The notes: generated by a model not told the origin, from the letters alone. Positions 8,549-16,219 are shown, numbered from the stretch's first letter. The stretch is 29,160 bases of DNA from a virus (IMGVR_UViG_3300044629_000591:1-29160); one strand, 5' to 3'. Program-made: numbers and translations.

Positions 8549-9261
8549 TACTTGTGTCCTAGTTCATTAATATCTGTCATTACCACAACACAATACTTGG
8601 TTCCTTTTTTCATTGGTAAGGAAGCATGTTCATAAATGTAATTTGAAGGACAAAGAATAATGTCTCCTATTTTGGGAGAATGTGTATAGTTATCCATTCT
8701 TGGAAACTTAATTTCTCCACCATCATAGTCCTCGTTTATATATATTACAGCAGATACGGTGCAGTTATACATTGGACCATGGTCTGCATGTATATTGAAG
8801 TGTGTTCCTTCTCCTTCATACTTTACAAAGTTAAATGCCTCATAATAAACTACATTAATTCCCCAGTAACGTGCATAATCGTCAACACAAAATTTTAACT
8901 TTTGATAGATCTCTTCGTGTAGATCAATAAGTTCAGAATTATGCTCATCTCTTGGCCCCAAGTTTTCTTGTTTATATTTAAAATCTACAGCGTCTCTAGC
9001 CTTTTTAATTGGAACATCAGAGTTAGTTACCTTTGCCTCTGACCATTTATATTTTCCATTACCGCCCAAGTTTGACTCAAGAGTATTTATATATCTTTCA
9101 GAATCCTCTTTTGAAAAAACATTCCTATATAGGTTAATTCCTAGCGCTGGGTTTTCAACTAAAATATTGTTACCAATAGTTTTTGATGGATATCTGTTTA
9201 TTGTTGTTTCTGACCTATCCTTAGTGAACCATGGGGTTTCATTTTCATCATATGTATTCAT
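8548..9261 (-). CDS. Prolyl-4-hydroxylase-like 2-oxoglutarate/Fe(II) dioxygenase (7), first gene of the cluster
   Basis: The triad is His158-Ala-Asp160 and His212, with Lys222 as 2-oxoglutarate anchor and VIYINEDYDGGEIKFP at 172-187. It resembles the 7085-7768 product closely, but has about 25 extra N-terminal residues rich in polar side chains. The ribosome site is AGGGAGA seven bases before the ATG. A TGGTATACT promoter lies 32 bases upstream, in the right arm of a terminator-like hairpin, so this gene starts the 9261-5920 transcription unit. Confidence 0.9.
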   Translation of the reverse strand: MNTYDENETPWFTKDRSETTINRYPSKTIGNNILVENPALGINLYRNVFSKEDSERYINTLESNLGGNGKYKWSEAKVTNSDVPIKKARDAVDFKYKQENLGPRDEHNSELIDLHEEIYQKLKFCVDDYARYWGINVVYYEAFNFVKYEGEGTHFNIHADHGPMYNCTVSAVIYINEDYDGGEIKFPRMDNYTHSPKIGDIILCPSNYIYEHASLPMKKGTKYCVVVMTDINELGHK

Positions 9262-9292
9262 AATTTTCTCCCTATTACTCTCTACAAATAAA

Positions 9293-9301
9293 AGTATACC
9301 A
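9293..9301 (-). promoter_or_regulatory. Extended -10 promoter of the left modification-gene cluster
   Basis: Minus-strand TGGTATACT overlaps the last arm of the hairpin at 9294-9325. About 31 bases separate it from the ATG at 9261, with an AGGGAGA ribosome site between. Confidence 0.5.
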
Positions 9302-9325
9302 CACCAAATTTATGATGTGGTATAC
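9294..9325 (-). terminator. Terminator-like hairpin after the Pro/Phe-repeat gene
   Basis: GTATACCACA at 9294-9303 pairs perfectly with TGTGGTATAC at 9316-9325 around a 12-base loop. On the minus strand TTTTATTT follows. It lies 15 bases after the stop codon at 9341. The stem also contains the next promoter. Confidence 0.65.
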
Positions 9326-9340
9326 CTTTATTATTTTATG

Positions 9341-10252
9341 TTATCCGAGTTGTGGATCCCACTTACCTCCACCGAAGAACGGCCCAAAACTTGGGAAGAA
9401 CGGTGGGAAGAACGGGAAGAATGGGAAGAACGGGAAGAACGGTGGGAAGAATGGGAAGAATGGGAAGAACGGTGGGAAGAACGGGAAGAATGGGAAGAAC
9501 GGGAAGAATGGAGGGAAGAACGGGAAGAATGGTGGGAAGAATGGAGGGAAGAACGGGAAGAATGGTGGGAAGAATGGAGGGAAGAACGGGAAGAATGGTG
9601 GGAAGAACGGTGGGAAGAATGGAGGGAAAAATGGCGGGAAGAATGGGAAGAACGGAGCAATAGTGGTTACGTTATTAGATGCTGGAGATGCTGATGAATC
9701 TCCGTTTGCATTAATTGCTACAACTGTATATGTCTGTGCTGTATTTGCTTCTTGAGGAACAGAAACAGAAAGGGAAGCAGTTGTTCCAGTCTTTCCATCT
9801 GACGATGTCCATCGATATCCAGTAATTGATTTTCCGCCGTTTACTGGTGCTGTCCAGGAAACTGTGTCTTGATCAACCCCTGCTGTTGCTGTTGGGGCAC
9901 TTGGTGTTGCTGGTACGGTTGTTACTGTTACAGCAGATGAAGCATCAGAAGCAGCAGAAGTTCCAGCAGCATTAGTCGCCGTTACTGTAAATGTTGGTGT
10001 TGCAGATGAAGCAATACCAGTTACAGTAATTGGAGATGATGCTCCAGTTGCTGTTTGTCCTGTGCTTGCTGTTACTGTAAAGGAGGTAGCAGCAGGTGAG
10101 AGTTCTGGTAATGAAAACGCTACAGAAACTGCACCATTATTAAATGCTCTACCAGTTCCTACATCTGTTCCAGTAACACCTGTTGGCTTTAATGGCTCCA
10201 AAAAGTCATTTGACGCTTGGGCCTTTTTACCTATTTTCTTACCTGCTGCCAT
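9341..10252 (-). CDS. Fibronectin-III/Ig-like structural protein with a C-terminal Pro-Phe-Phe repeat tail
   Basis: This 303-residue protein starts with a basic MAAGKKIGKK and then has two FnIII/Ig-like beta domains, at about 23-113 and 114-199. The second contains VSWTAP, GYRWTSSDG and YTVVAINANG. Residues about 200-288 are an uninterrupted run of PFF and PPFF units, ending SFGPFFGGGKWDPQLG. FnIII/Ig domains are common on phage surface proteins (established), so a decoration or fibre role is likely. The Pro-Phe repeat has no function I can name; it is strongly hydrophobic and should be extended. The ribosome site is AGGAGAT. The reverse-strand Lys-Asn-Gly frame over the repeat is a by-product. 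Confidence 0.85.
   Translation of the reverse strand: MAAGKKIGKKAQASNDFLEPLKPTGVTGTDVGTGRAFNNGAVSVAFSLPELSPAATSFTVTASTGQTATGASSPITVTGIASSATPTFTVTATNAAGTSAASDASSAVTVTTVPATPSAPTATAGVDQDTVSWTAPVNGGKSITGYRWTSSDGKTGTTASLSVSVPQEANTAQTYTVVAINANGDSSASPASNNVTTIAPFFPFFPPFFPPFFPPFFPPFFPFFPPFFPPFFPFFPPFFPPFFPFFPPFFPFFPFFPFFPPFFPFFPFFPPFFPFFPFFPFFPPFFPSFGPFFGGGKWDPQLG
9391..9655. repeat. G/A-rich 9- and 12-base tandem repeat coding for Pro-Phe-Phe
   Basis: The plus strand repeats GGGAAGAAC or GGGAAGAAT, sometimes with an extra GGT or GGA, for about 265 bases. One strand is almost all purine. The frame is kept because units are multiples of three. Slippage or recombination here would change the repeat length without a frameshift. 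Confidence 0.9.
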
Positions 10253-10284
10253 TTGTATCTCCTAATTTCTTATTGAATTTTGTA

Positions 10285-12093
10285 TTACGCTGTTAGATCG
10301 CCGTAGACAACCCATGTGTTTGCTGCTCTCTTCATAAGAGTTGCAGAAGACCATCTGGTTCTTAACTTTAGACCTGGTGTTGCATTTACTGTAACTGAAC
10401 CAGAAACTGGTGCGATTGTAACCTGTCCTGTGTTAGTCTGAAGAATATCAATGGTAGTTCCAATTGGATAGTCTACTGTTGAATCTAGAGGAATTGTAAT
10501 TGTTGTTGCATTTGTTGATGAAACCTCAATCATTGAATCTCTGTGTGTTAATGTTGAAAGTGCATATGATGCAGTCTTCTGAACAATTGGTGTCCGTGAA
10601 GGAACGCCTTCCTTTGTCTGTGTTCCGTCTGAGAAGACTACACCAGATGATGCTGTTACAGTTGTTGCCTCAAGTGCTGCAACCTGTAGATCATCTAAGG
10701 ATCCTTGTGTAAAATCAACTGTTGTTGATGGCTCTGATGTAACGCCCTTGAACAACTTCCACTTGTTTGCAGAAACATCTCTAACAATACCTGAGTGCTT
10801 TGCTGCACCATCGTTGTATGCAACTACAATACCAAGGTCTACAGTGTTTGCTGGGTTTAGGTGAGAAAGTTGCAACAAGTTATCTTCAATTGTGATAGAT
10901 GTTGCTGATGCTGAGAAGTTAGTTCCGTTAACTGTAAAGTCTCCGTCTACTACAAGGTTTCCGTCAACCTCTACGTTACCTGTAAATGTTGCTCCTGCAA
11001 GTGATGCCTTTGCATCAAGGGCTGTTTGTGTCGCAGTTGAAACTGGCTTGTTTGCATCTGAAGTATTGTCAACATTGCCAAGGCCTACTGAAGACTTTGT
11101 AAGTGCTGCTACTGCTGTTGCTACCTTGGAGTCTGCTGCTAATCCTGCTGCAGTAATTGCATCTGCTTCTGCATCATCTGCATAAGACTTTGTTGCAAGA
11201 AGCGAAGTGTCTGCAATGCCGTGTACTGATGTTGTATCTGAGTTGTGTGTAGATACTGCATCGTCTGCATATGTCTTAGTTGCAATTGTTGAACTAATAT
11301 CAAATCTCTGATCAACAGAGTTCCAGTCAATTCCAGTTCCTGCAAGTGCTTCCTGATCTACAGTTGCTTCTGCAAGTGCGCCTGAAAGATCTAATTGTGT
11401 AACAAGGACAGATGTATCTGGAATACCGTGTACATTTTCTGTCTCTAGATTGTGTGCTGAAAGATCTGATTCTGTAACAAGTACAGATGTATCTGCAATT
11501 CCGTGTACATCTATTCCATCAGAACTGTGTGTAGACAAATCAGTTGTTGTTACAAGAAGAGATGTATCTGCAATTCCGTGTACTGAAGTTGTATCTGCGC
11601 TGTGTGTTGAAAGCGCTCCAGAAGCATCGTCTCTTGCTGATTGAACTTCTGACTTAAGTGCTAGGTTTGCTGTGTTATCAATACCATGAACCAAAGTTGT
11701 GTCTGAAGCGTGTGTTGAAAGTGCTCCAGAAGCGTCATTTCTTGCTGACTGAACATCACTCTGAAGTGCTAGAGCAGCAACATCTGCAATGCCGTGAATC
11801 ATCGTTGAGGCATTTACGTGATCTGAAACGGTTCCTCCGATTGTTGCAAAGAACTGTGGATCATCGCCAAGTGCTCCTGCTAATTCATTAAGAGTGTTTA
11901 GAAGTTCTGGAGCACCGTCAATAAGGTCTGCTGCGTTAGCAAAATACTGCAGGTTGCCCCATGTAGATGAACCATTACCCATTTTAAATTTATTTGTGTC
12001 AGTTTCAAAACCGATTTCACCTGCTGCTAGAATTGGGTTTGCAGCCGTCCATTGTGCTGCAGTACCTCTGCGCTGTTGCATTCTTGTTGCCAT
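10285..12093 (-). CDS. Tail fibre protein with a conserved N-terminal attachment-type domain and HGI repeats
   Basis: The first 50 residues (RMQQRRGTAAQWTAANP, LAAGEIGFETDTNKFKMG) match the phage fibre N-terminal domain called major tropism determinant N-domain. Residues about 85-300 contain repeated units of THxxDTTxVHGIADTSLL type, each about 20-24 residues, giving a long fibrous shaft. A GNVEVDGNLVVDGDFTVNG region follows, then a C-terminal beta domain near 520-602 that also occurs inside the 817-residue protein (both contain SATLMKR or KATLLKI followed by WxVYGD). The protein probably forms a trimeric receptor-binding fibre (inference). The ribosome site is TAAGGAGAA, and a promoter lies about 42 bases upstream. 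Confidence 0.9.
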   Translation of the reverse strand: MATRMQQRRGTAAQWTAANPILAAGEIGFETDTNKFKMGNGSSTWGNLQYFANAADLIDGAPELLNTLNELAGALGDDPQFFATIGGTVSDHVNASTMIHGIADVAALALQSDVQSARNDASGALSTHASDTTLVHGIDNTANLALKSEVQSARDDASGALSTHSADTTSVHGIADTSLLVTTTDLSTHSSDGIDVHGIADTSVLVTESDLSAHNLETENVHGIPDTSVLVTQLDLSGALAEATVDQEALAGTGIDWNSVDQRFDISSTIATKTYADDAVSTHNSDTTSVHGIADTSLLATKSYADDAEADAITAAGLAADSKVATAVAALTKSSVGLGNVDNTSDANKPVSTATQTALDAKASLAGATFTGNVEVDGNLVVDGDFTVNGTNFSASATSITIEDNLLQLSHLNPANTVDLGIVVAYNDGAAKHSGIVRDVSANKWKLFKGVTSEPSTTVDFTQGSLDDLQVAALEATTVTASSGVVFSDGTQTKEGVPSRTPIVQKTASYALSTLTHRDSMIEVSSTNATTITIPLDSTVDYPIGTTIDILQTNTGQVTIAPVSGSVTVNATPGLKLRTRWSSATLMKRAANTWVVYGDLTA

Positions 12094-12108
12094 TTATATA
12101 TTCTCCTT

Positions 12109-12123
12109 ATGGGGGCTGCCCAT
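12109..12123 (-). promoter_or_regulatory. Small hairpin beside the ribosome site of the tail fibre gene
   Basis: ATGGG and CCCAT pair around five bases in the leader, directly before TAAGGAGAA. It could affect access to the ribosome site or stabilise the 5' end. The function is uncertain. Confidence 0.3.
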
Positions 12124-12134
12124 TAACTTATCTT

Positions 12135-12146
12135 ATTATAACCCCT
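12135..12146 (-). promoter_or_regulatory. -10 promoter of the tail fibre gene at 10285-12093
   Basis: Minus-strand CAGGGGTTATAAT has a perfect TATAAT preceded by AGGGGT, identical to the element before the 14900 gene. It lies just after the stop codon at 12150, leaving a leader of about 35 bases. Confidence 0.55.
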
Positions 12147-12149
12147 GTT

Positions 12150-12599
12150 TTAATTGAAGTTATCTACTACACTACCGCCATCGAATACAACTGTCCAGAC
12201 TGTTGTGTCTGGTCCACCTGCATCCAAACCTACACCCAATGGGCTGTTGAATGATCCACCTTCATAGAACTGGGATACTATAAAACCAGTTCCATCAATT
12301 GCGGTATCGTGAATGTGCTGTGGTAAGTTATTTGTATCATCAATAGTTGCCTGGGTGTACCAAGAACCATTGTAATAGAAATTAACTCTATTTGTTCCAG
12401 TGTCTAACCACTGTGTTCCATTAGTTGGTGAAGAAGGAGCAGTTGAGCCTACGGCCATTGAACGACTATCGACATACTCCTTAGTTGCTGCATGGGCATT
12501 AAGAGTTGGTGCTCCTACTGTTACTGCATCTCCGAATGTACCGCCGTTTGCTACGACTAAACCATTCTTGACCTTGAAGTCTTTGTCGACTGTTGTCAT
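12150..12599 (-). CDS. Small tail fibre-like structural protein
   Basis: The protein has 149 residues. It starts MTTVDKDFKVKNGLVV, matching the N-terminus of the 600-residue fibre encoded next (NNKDFKVKYGLIV), so the two share an N-terminal attachment or folding motif. ATKEYVDSR and PTNGTQWLDTGTNRVNFYYNGSWY are typical of phage fibre segments. It ends in Asp-Asn-Phe-Asn. GAAGGAGT provides the ribosome site. A short accessory fibre or chaperone-like role is possible but not shown. Confidence 0.8.
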   Translation of the reverse strand: MTTVDKDFKVKNGLVVANGGTFGDAVTVGAPTLNAHAATKEYVDSRSMAVGSTAPSSPTNGTQWLDTGTNRVNFYYNGSWYTQATIDDTNNLPQHIHDTAIDGTGFIVSQFYEGGSFNSPLGVGLDAGGPDTTVWTVVFDGGSVVDNFN

Positions 12600-12634
12600 T
12601 TACTACTCCTTCTTCCAACTATTTTTATTTTTTA

Positions 12635-14437
12635 TTACGCAAGTAATGTTCCAACAACTGTAACAACTGAAGTGTTGTTGGCTGTTGTTACACGAAGTCT
12701 TACAGTGGTGCCAATTTCAACATAGTCTGCTGTTATTGTCATTAGGGAACCATTAGTTCCAACCATTGCATATTCTGTGATTGAGATATTGTTTGAAGAG
12801 TCCATGGTTAGGAGAACTTCTGCAACATCTGTGTGTGAGCCTTGTGCTGTCTTTACCAAGAACTTTGCTGAGCGATACTCTGTTCCAAGGAACTCATAGG
12901 CTGTTACTTGGCTTGCAGTTGCTACTGAAGTTGTTGCTGCTACCTGCTTAGCAACTGAGTTAATCTCAACTGCTGTAAAGTTTGGAACAACTGCTTCAAG
13001 AGCATCTACTGCACGAACATCTGTGAAGTAAAGGTTTGAAGTACCTTCTGTTAGGTCATCAGTATCAGAATCTGCTACACCGTTTTCTGCGGTAATTGTA
13101 AGACCGTTTTCATCACCTGTAATAGTAATATTATCAAGTGTTGCACCAGTTAGAAGTTGTGCTGCTGAAGTCTTGGCACGAACATCTGAGAAGTATAGGT
13201 TACCTAATCCTTCTTCAATATCATCTGTATCAAGTGCGTCTGCGTGATCGATTGCTGCTTGCTGTGCAAGGCCAATTTCTGTGCTTGTCTTGTATGCTGA
13301 CCAAGCCTTATCTGTAGCAGTGCCATTTGCATCGCTAATCTTTGCATCTGCATAATCTTCTGCATCTGAAAGAGCCTGTGCTGCTGCACCTGCTGCATCG
13401 TAGTTAGGTGCAAGTCCATCTGCGTAGGCCTTAGCGTCTACTTCTGCTGCATCAACATACTGCTTTGTTGCTGCTCCAAGTTCTGCTGATGGATCTGCTG
13501 AAAGGACAAGAAGCCCAGTCATTGTATCTCCAGACTTGGCTACCTTTTCTCCTGCTAATGTAGTAAGTGTTGAAGCGAAGTTTTCATCATCGTTAATTGC
13601 TGCTGCTAACTCATTAAGAGTATTAAGAAGTGCTGGTGCACCGTCTACAATTGCTGCTACTGCTGCATCAGCGTATGCTGTTGTTGCAATTTGAGTATTG
13701 TTTGTTCCTGGTGTTGCTGTTGGAGCCAACGGAGTTCCAGTTAGTGATGGGGATTCAAGTGGTGCCTTGTCATCAAGTTGACCCTGAATACCAGATGTTA
13801 CTCCATCAACATAGTTAAGTTCTGTTGTTGTTGCAGTTACTCCAGCAAGAAGATTGAGTTCTGCAGTTGTTGCAGTTACTCCGTCAAGAAGATTAATCTC
13901 TGATGCAGTAGCAGTTACACCATCAAGAATGTTTAATTCTGCTGTTGTTGCTGTTACGCCATCAAGAAGGTTAAGTTCTGCTGTGCTTGCAGTAATTCCA
14001 TCAAGAGTGTTAAGTTCTTCTGCAGATGCAGTTAGGTCTGAAACATTTGCAACCTGAACTGTGATTGTGTTGTCTGTATAAGAAATTGTCTTATTTGAAA
14101 GTGACTGTGTATCAGATGTTCCAACAACATTACCAGTTACACCATGGATAGCAGTTGTTGCTGTTTCGTGTGTTGTAAGGTTTCCAGCAACTGTGCTTGC
14201 TGAACCTGCTTCATCGTAGTAAGCATCTACAACTGTACGGTCAAGTGAAAGTTGTCCACCTGCTGAAACATCAAATTCATTTGATACTGACTTGACTAGT
14301 GTTTCTCCACCAATTAAGTCTAAAATGTATTGATCTGATGCATCTTCTGTAAGTACCTGGTTTCCGTTTACGGTTGCATTTGCACCTTCAACGATAAGAC
14401 CATACTTTACTTTAAAGTCTTTATTATTTGTTGCCAT
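12635..14437 (-). CDS. Large tail fibre with LDGVTATTAEL repeats
   Basis: This 600-residue protein opens with the KDFKVKYGLIVEG motif. At about residues 137-212 it has six 12-residue units of TAELNLLDGVTA type, a well-known phage fibre repeat. Further motifs are TTAYADAAV, LLNTLNELAAAI, TKQYVDAAE and two NLYFxDVRA units near 405 and 470. The last 85 residues (YRSAKFLVKT to VVGTLLA) form a beta domain also found at the end of the 148-residue protein encoded next. The ribosome site is AAGGAGAT. The protein is probably a trimeric fibre for receptor contact (inference from family). Confidence 0.9.
   Translation of the reverse strand: MATNNKDFKVKYGLIVEGANATVNGNQVLTEDASDQYILDLIGGETLVKSVSNEFDVSAGGQLSLDRTVVDAYYDEAGSASTVAGNLTTHETATTAIHGVTGNVVGTSDTQSLSNKTISYTDNTITVQVANVSDLTASAEELNTLDGITASTAELNLLDGVTATTAELNILDGVTATASEINLLDGVTATTAELNLLAGVTATTTELNYVDGVTSGIQGQLDDKAPLESPSLTGTPLAPTATPGTNNTQIATTAYADAAVAAIVDGAPALLNTLNELAAAINDDENFASTLTTLAGEKVAKSGDTMTGLLVLSADPSAELGAATKQYVDAAEVDAKAYADGLAPNYDAAGAAAQALSDAEDYADAKISDANGTATDKAWSAYKTSTEIGLAQQAAIDHADALDTDDIEEGLGNLYFSDVRAKTSAAQLLTGATLDNITITGDENGLTITAENGVADSDTDDLTEGTSNLYFTDVRAVDALEAVVPNFTAVEINSVAKQVAATTSVATASQVTAYEFLGTEYRSAKFLVKTAQGSHTDVAEVLLTMDSSNNISITEYAMVGTNGSLMTITADYVEIGTTVRLRVTTANNTSVVTVVGTLLA
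13800..14026. repeat. 36-base imperfect tandem repeat coding for LDGVTATTAELN units
   Basis: Six degenerate copies encode the shaft repeat of the 600-residue fibre. The plus strand shows recurring ttctgctgttgttgcagttac and catcaagaaga blocks. It is a coding repeat and not a CRISPR array. Confidence 0.8.
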
Positions 14438-14453
14438 TTTTATATCTCCTTAG

Positions 14454-14900
14454 TTATGCCTTAAGTCCAATACGAGCATATCGTACTGTGACTGGCCTGA
14501 TCGCAGGATCTGGAGTGACTGTAATAGCCACGGTATTTCCAGTGCGAGAGACATTAATGGTGCCAATATTCCCATCATTGTCGATTGTTCCATACTCGCT
14601 AACGGATACATTTGTACCGTCAACAAGAATTGTCATTTCAGTTGCGTAGAACTTGTTGTCACCTGCTGAAGTCTTTGATATTGAAATAATATACTTCACC
14701 ATACGCCAAACTGTAGCATCAAAGTTATCAATAACAGTTACGTTCTCAATACCAGTGATTGTGTTTTCGTTGTTACCCGCTGAACCTAACTCAGTTGCCT
14801 GAGCAGCAAGGGTGTCGATTAAATCTACATAATTTTCTTGAGTAGGTCTATCTCCAGTTTGGAATAGACTCTTAACTGCTGGGATTGATACTTTAGCCAT
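14454..14900 (-). CDS. Small structural protein sharing the C-terminal domain of the neighbouring fibre
   Basis: The first 50 residues of this 148-residue protein (KSLFQTGDRPTQENYVDLIDTL) resemble the amphipathic anchor segment of phage fibre and baseplate-edge proteins. The remainder (VKYIISISKT to YARIGLKA) matches the C-terminal domain of the 600-residue fibre in order and length: a charged KY/KF strand, a short turn, an E-T-I/V-L strand, ISEYG/ITEYA, and a late T-V-RY ending. This supports module duplication. There is no Shine-Dalgarno: TATAAT ends six bases before the ATG, so the mRNA is predicted to be leaderless. Confidence 0.8.
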   Translation of the reverse strand: MAKVSIPAVKSLFQTGDRPTQENYVDLIDTLAAQATELGSAGNNENTITGIENVTVIDNFDATVWRMVKYIISISKTSAGDNKFYATEMTILVDGTNVSVSEYGTIDNDGNIGTINVSRTGNTVAITVTPDPAIRPVTVRYARIGLKA

Positions 14901-14906
14901 GTGCCA

Positions 14907-14918
14907 ATTATAACCCCT
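14907..14918 (-). promoter_or_regulatory. -10 promoter giving a leaderless transcript for the 14454-14900 gene
   Basis: Minus-strand AGGGGTTATAAT is followed by six bases and the ATG at 14900. It is the same AGGGGT-TATAAT element as at 12135-12146. Confidence 0.65.
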
Positions 14919-14932
14919 ATTTAATAATATTA

Positions 14933-15157
14933 TTAAAGAATATAGTTGCTATAGCCAATAACCTGTAGTGGAATTGCTGGTGTATTTCCCAAACCAATAG
15001 CCTGAATTTGAATTGCTGTGAACTTGACTCTAAATGGCAAAACTTCGGTTATGACTGTTTTTCTTACAAAGTCCTCTATTTGGACTTCTGGATAATCTAT
15101 TGGAAAGATTCGTTCTGTTTTGTTTTGTAGGGTATCAAATAAGACTGCTGTTGCCAT
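14933..15157 (-). CDS. Small phage structural protein, unknown
   Basis: This 74-residue protein (MATAVLFDTLQNKTERIF to QVIGYSNYIL) has no motif I can name. It is mostly beta-strand-like, with no signal or membrane segment. Its start overlaps the stop of the baseplate-type gene upstream as TAATG, so it is translated by coupling. The position between fibre and baseplate-type genes makes a virion role likely. Confidence 0.7.
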   Translation of the reverse strand: MATAVLFDTLQNKTERIFPIDYPEVQIEDFVRKTVITEVLPFRVKFTAIQIQAIGLGNTPAIPLQVIGYSNYIL

Positions 15158-15573
15158 TAATCTGTTACATCTTCAAGAATCTTCATGCTACCCTGGCAAA
15201 CTGTCCAGACTCTTGTTGGGTCGCTAACCTGAATATCAAAGATGTCTCCTGTCTGCAAAACATTAGATTCTTCTGCTGTAAGCCAAACTGTAAACTCTCC
15301 AACTAAATCATCTTCATCTGCAACTGGATGTAGGGCCATAATTGTTGTAGCATTATCAGTAATAACTCCTTTATCTGTTGCAAGTGTTGGTCTTTTAATC
15401 TTCATAGCAATGTCCCACTCAGACCCCTCGCCCTTTAAAATCAAAGGCTCTTGTGCATCATCTGTTACATAAACCTTAAAGCCAGAGGTATCTCCACGAA
15501 CCACAGTCCAAATTACTGTAGGTGGTTTATTTCCTATATCGTATGATGTTTGAGATCCTCTTAGAGTTGCCAT
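15157..15573 (-). CDS. BppU/baseplate-type beta-domain protein (paralogue 1)
   Basis: The 138-residue protein has IWTVVRGDTSGFKVYVTDD at 21-39, a middle WDIAMKIKRP segment and a terminal strand ending in LEDVTD. The KGDT/RGDT opening strand followed by F-x-V/I and a closing I-x-DVT is shared with the products of 22631-23113 and 26083-26463. It resembles the N-terminal domain of phage baseplate upper proteins (BppU type), which join fibres to the baseplate. No Shine-Dalgarno exists: TGATATAAT ends six bases before the ATG. Confidence 0.7.
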   Translation of the reverse strand: MATLRGSQTSYDIGNKPPTVIWTVVRGDTSGFKVYVTDDAQEPLILKGEGSEWDIAMKIKRPTLATDKGVITDNATTIMALHPVADEDDLVGEFTVWLTAEESNVLQTGDIFDIQVSDPTRVWTVCQGSMKILEDVTD

Positions 15574-15579
15574 AATGTT

Positions 15580-15588
15580 ATTATATCA
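15580..15588 (-). promoter_or_regulatory. Extended -10 promoter overlapping the TGA stop of the upstream gene; leaderless start
   Basis: Minus-strand TGATATAAT begins with the TGA stop codon of the 15586-16137 gene and ends six bases before the ATG at 15573. Confidence 0.7.
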
Positions 15589-16137
15589 CGACAATCCGTC
15601 TTTGAGGGCTCCCCATGTCCCGTTGCCTTTTGTCTGAACAACTATTAAACCCTGCGTTCCTTGAACAGCAACTACAGCAACATATCTTGCTGGACCAGTT
15701 AGAGGTCTTCCACCAACAAGTTCACCACTTGAATTAATGTACACCTTTGTTCCAGGAGTACCAAGACCAGTTGTATTCATTTGTAAAATTCCAGACACAA
15801 CTGCAACACCATCACTCATTGCAGAAATTCCTGTTTGTATCAAACCAAGTATTGGTGAGTCTGGGTTATGATTGCTTGATGATGGGTTATATCTTTCCAC
15901 AGTTGTCTTCATCTGTCCGCTATGAGAAACATTTCCTGAAATATAGACTGGAGTTCCAGCAGACAATGCTGAACTAGTATTATTTCTTACAGGAGAGGAA
16001 ACGCTAGTCATTCCCAATGGCGGAAGTATATTGTTTAAAGCATCAACTAAAACCTTAAAATCTCCGTGCACATTAACTGGATCTGATGCAATCGGATATG
16101 ATAGGGAATTAGGATAGTTAGATGCATATTGTGGCAT
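15586..16137 (-). CDS. Phage virion protein, unknown (fibre-associated type)
   Basis: This 183-residue protein contains SPVRNNTSSALSAGTPVYI at 48-66, ILGLIQTGI, GVAVVSGIL, and GTKVYINSSGELVGGRP near 130-146. This order (start-up 'pxGTPVYI', 'v..G.l', 'G..vYi...G.l') is common in phage tail or capsid decoration proteins with a small beta barrel. No enzyme motif is seen. The start ATG is seven bases after TGGTATAAT and has no ribosome site, so it is leaderless. It is the last minus-strand gene before the divergent lysozyme gene. Confidence 0.75.
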   Translation of the reverse strand: MPQYASNYPNSLSYPIASDPVNVHGDFKVLVDALNNILPPLGMTSVSSPVRNNTSSALSAGTPVYISGNVSHSGQMKTTVERYNPSSSNHNPDSPILGLIQTGISAMSDGVAVVSGILQMNTTGLGTPGTKVYINSSGELVGGRPLTGPARYVAVVAVQGTQGLIVVQTKGNGTWGALKDGLS

Positions 16138-16144
16138 AATCTTT

Positions 16145-16153
16145 ATTATACCA
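16145..16153 (-). promoter_or_regulatory. Extended -10 promoter, leaderless start, divergent from the lysozyme promoter
   Basis: Minus-strand TGGTATAAT ends seven bases before the ATG at 16137. It lies back to back with the plus-strand promoter at 16164-16193. Confidence 0.65.
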
Positions 16154-16163
16154 CCCTATAAAG

Positions 16164-16193
16164 TTGACTTTTGGTCAAAATTTGTGTTATACT
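16164..16193 (+). promoter_or_regulatory. Sigma-70-type promoter of the secreted lysozyme gene
   Basis: TTGACT at 16164-16169 and TATACT at 16188-16193 are 18 bases apart, with TGT before the -10 (extended). This is the most complete -35/-10 pair in the window. Transcription should begin near 16200. Confidence 0.75.
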
Positions 16194-16199
16194 TGGTAG

Positions 16200-16219
16200 T
16201 AACACCTACCAAGGTGTTA
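16200..16219 (+). promoter_or_regulatory. 5'-leader hairpin of the lysozyme mRNA
   Basis: TAACACC and GGTGTTA pair around six bases right at the predicted 5' end. It ends 11 bases before the ribosome site AAGGAGG. It may protect the 5' end or bind a regulator. Confidence 0.4.

Noticed and set aside
9331-9660. Minus-strand Ser-His-Arg repeat frame in the same repeat
   Set aside because: It is another frame of the same tandem repeat, with no start signal or domain.
9312-9755. Plus-strand frame of Lys-Asn-Gly-Gly repeats over the Pro-Phe repeat
   Set aside because: It is the complement of a coding repeat. It has no ribosome site, and the minus-strand frame continues into clear FnIII-like domains.
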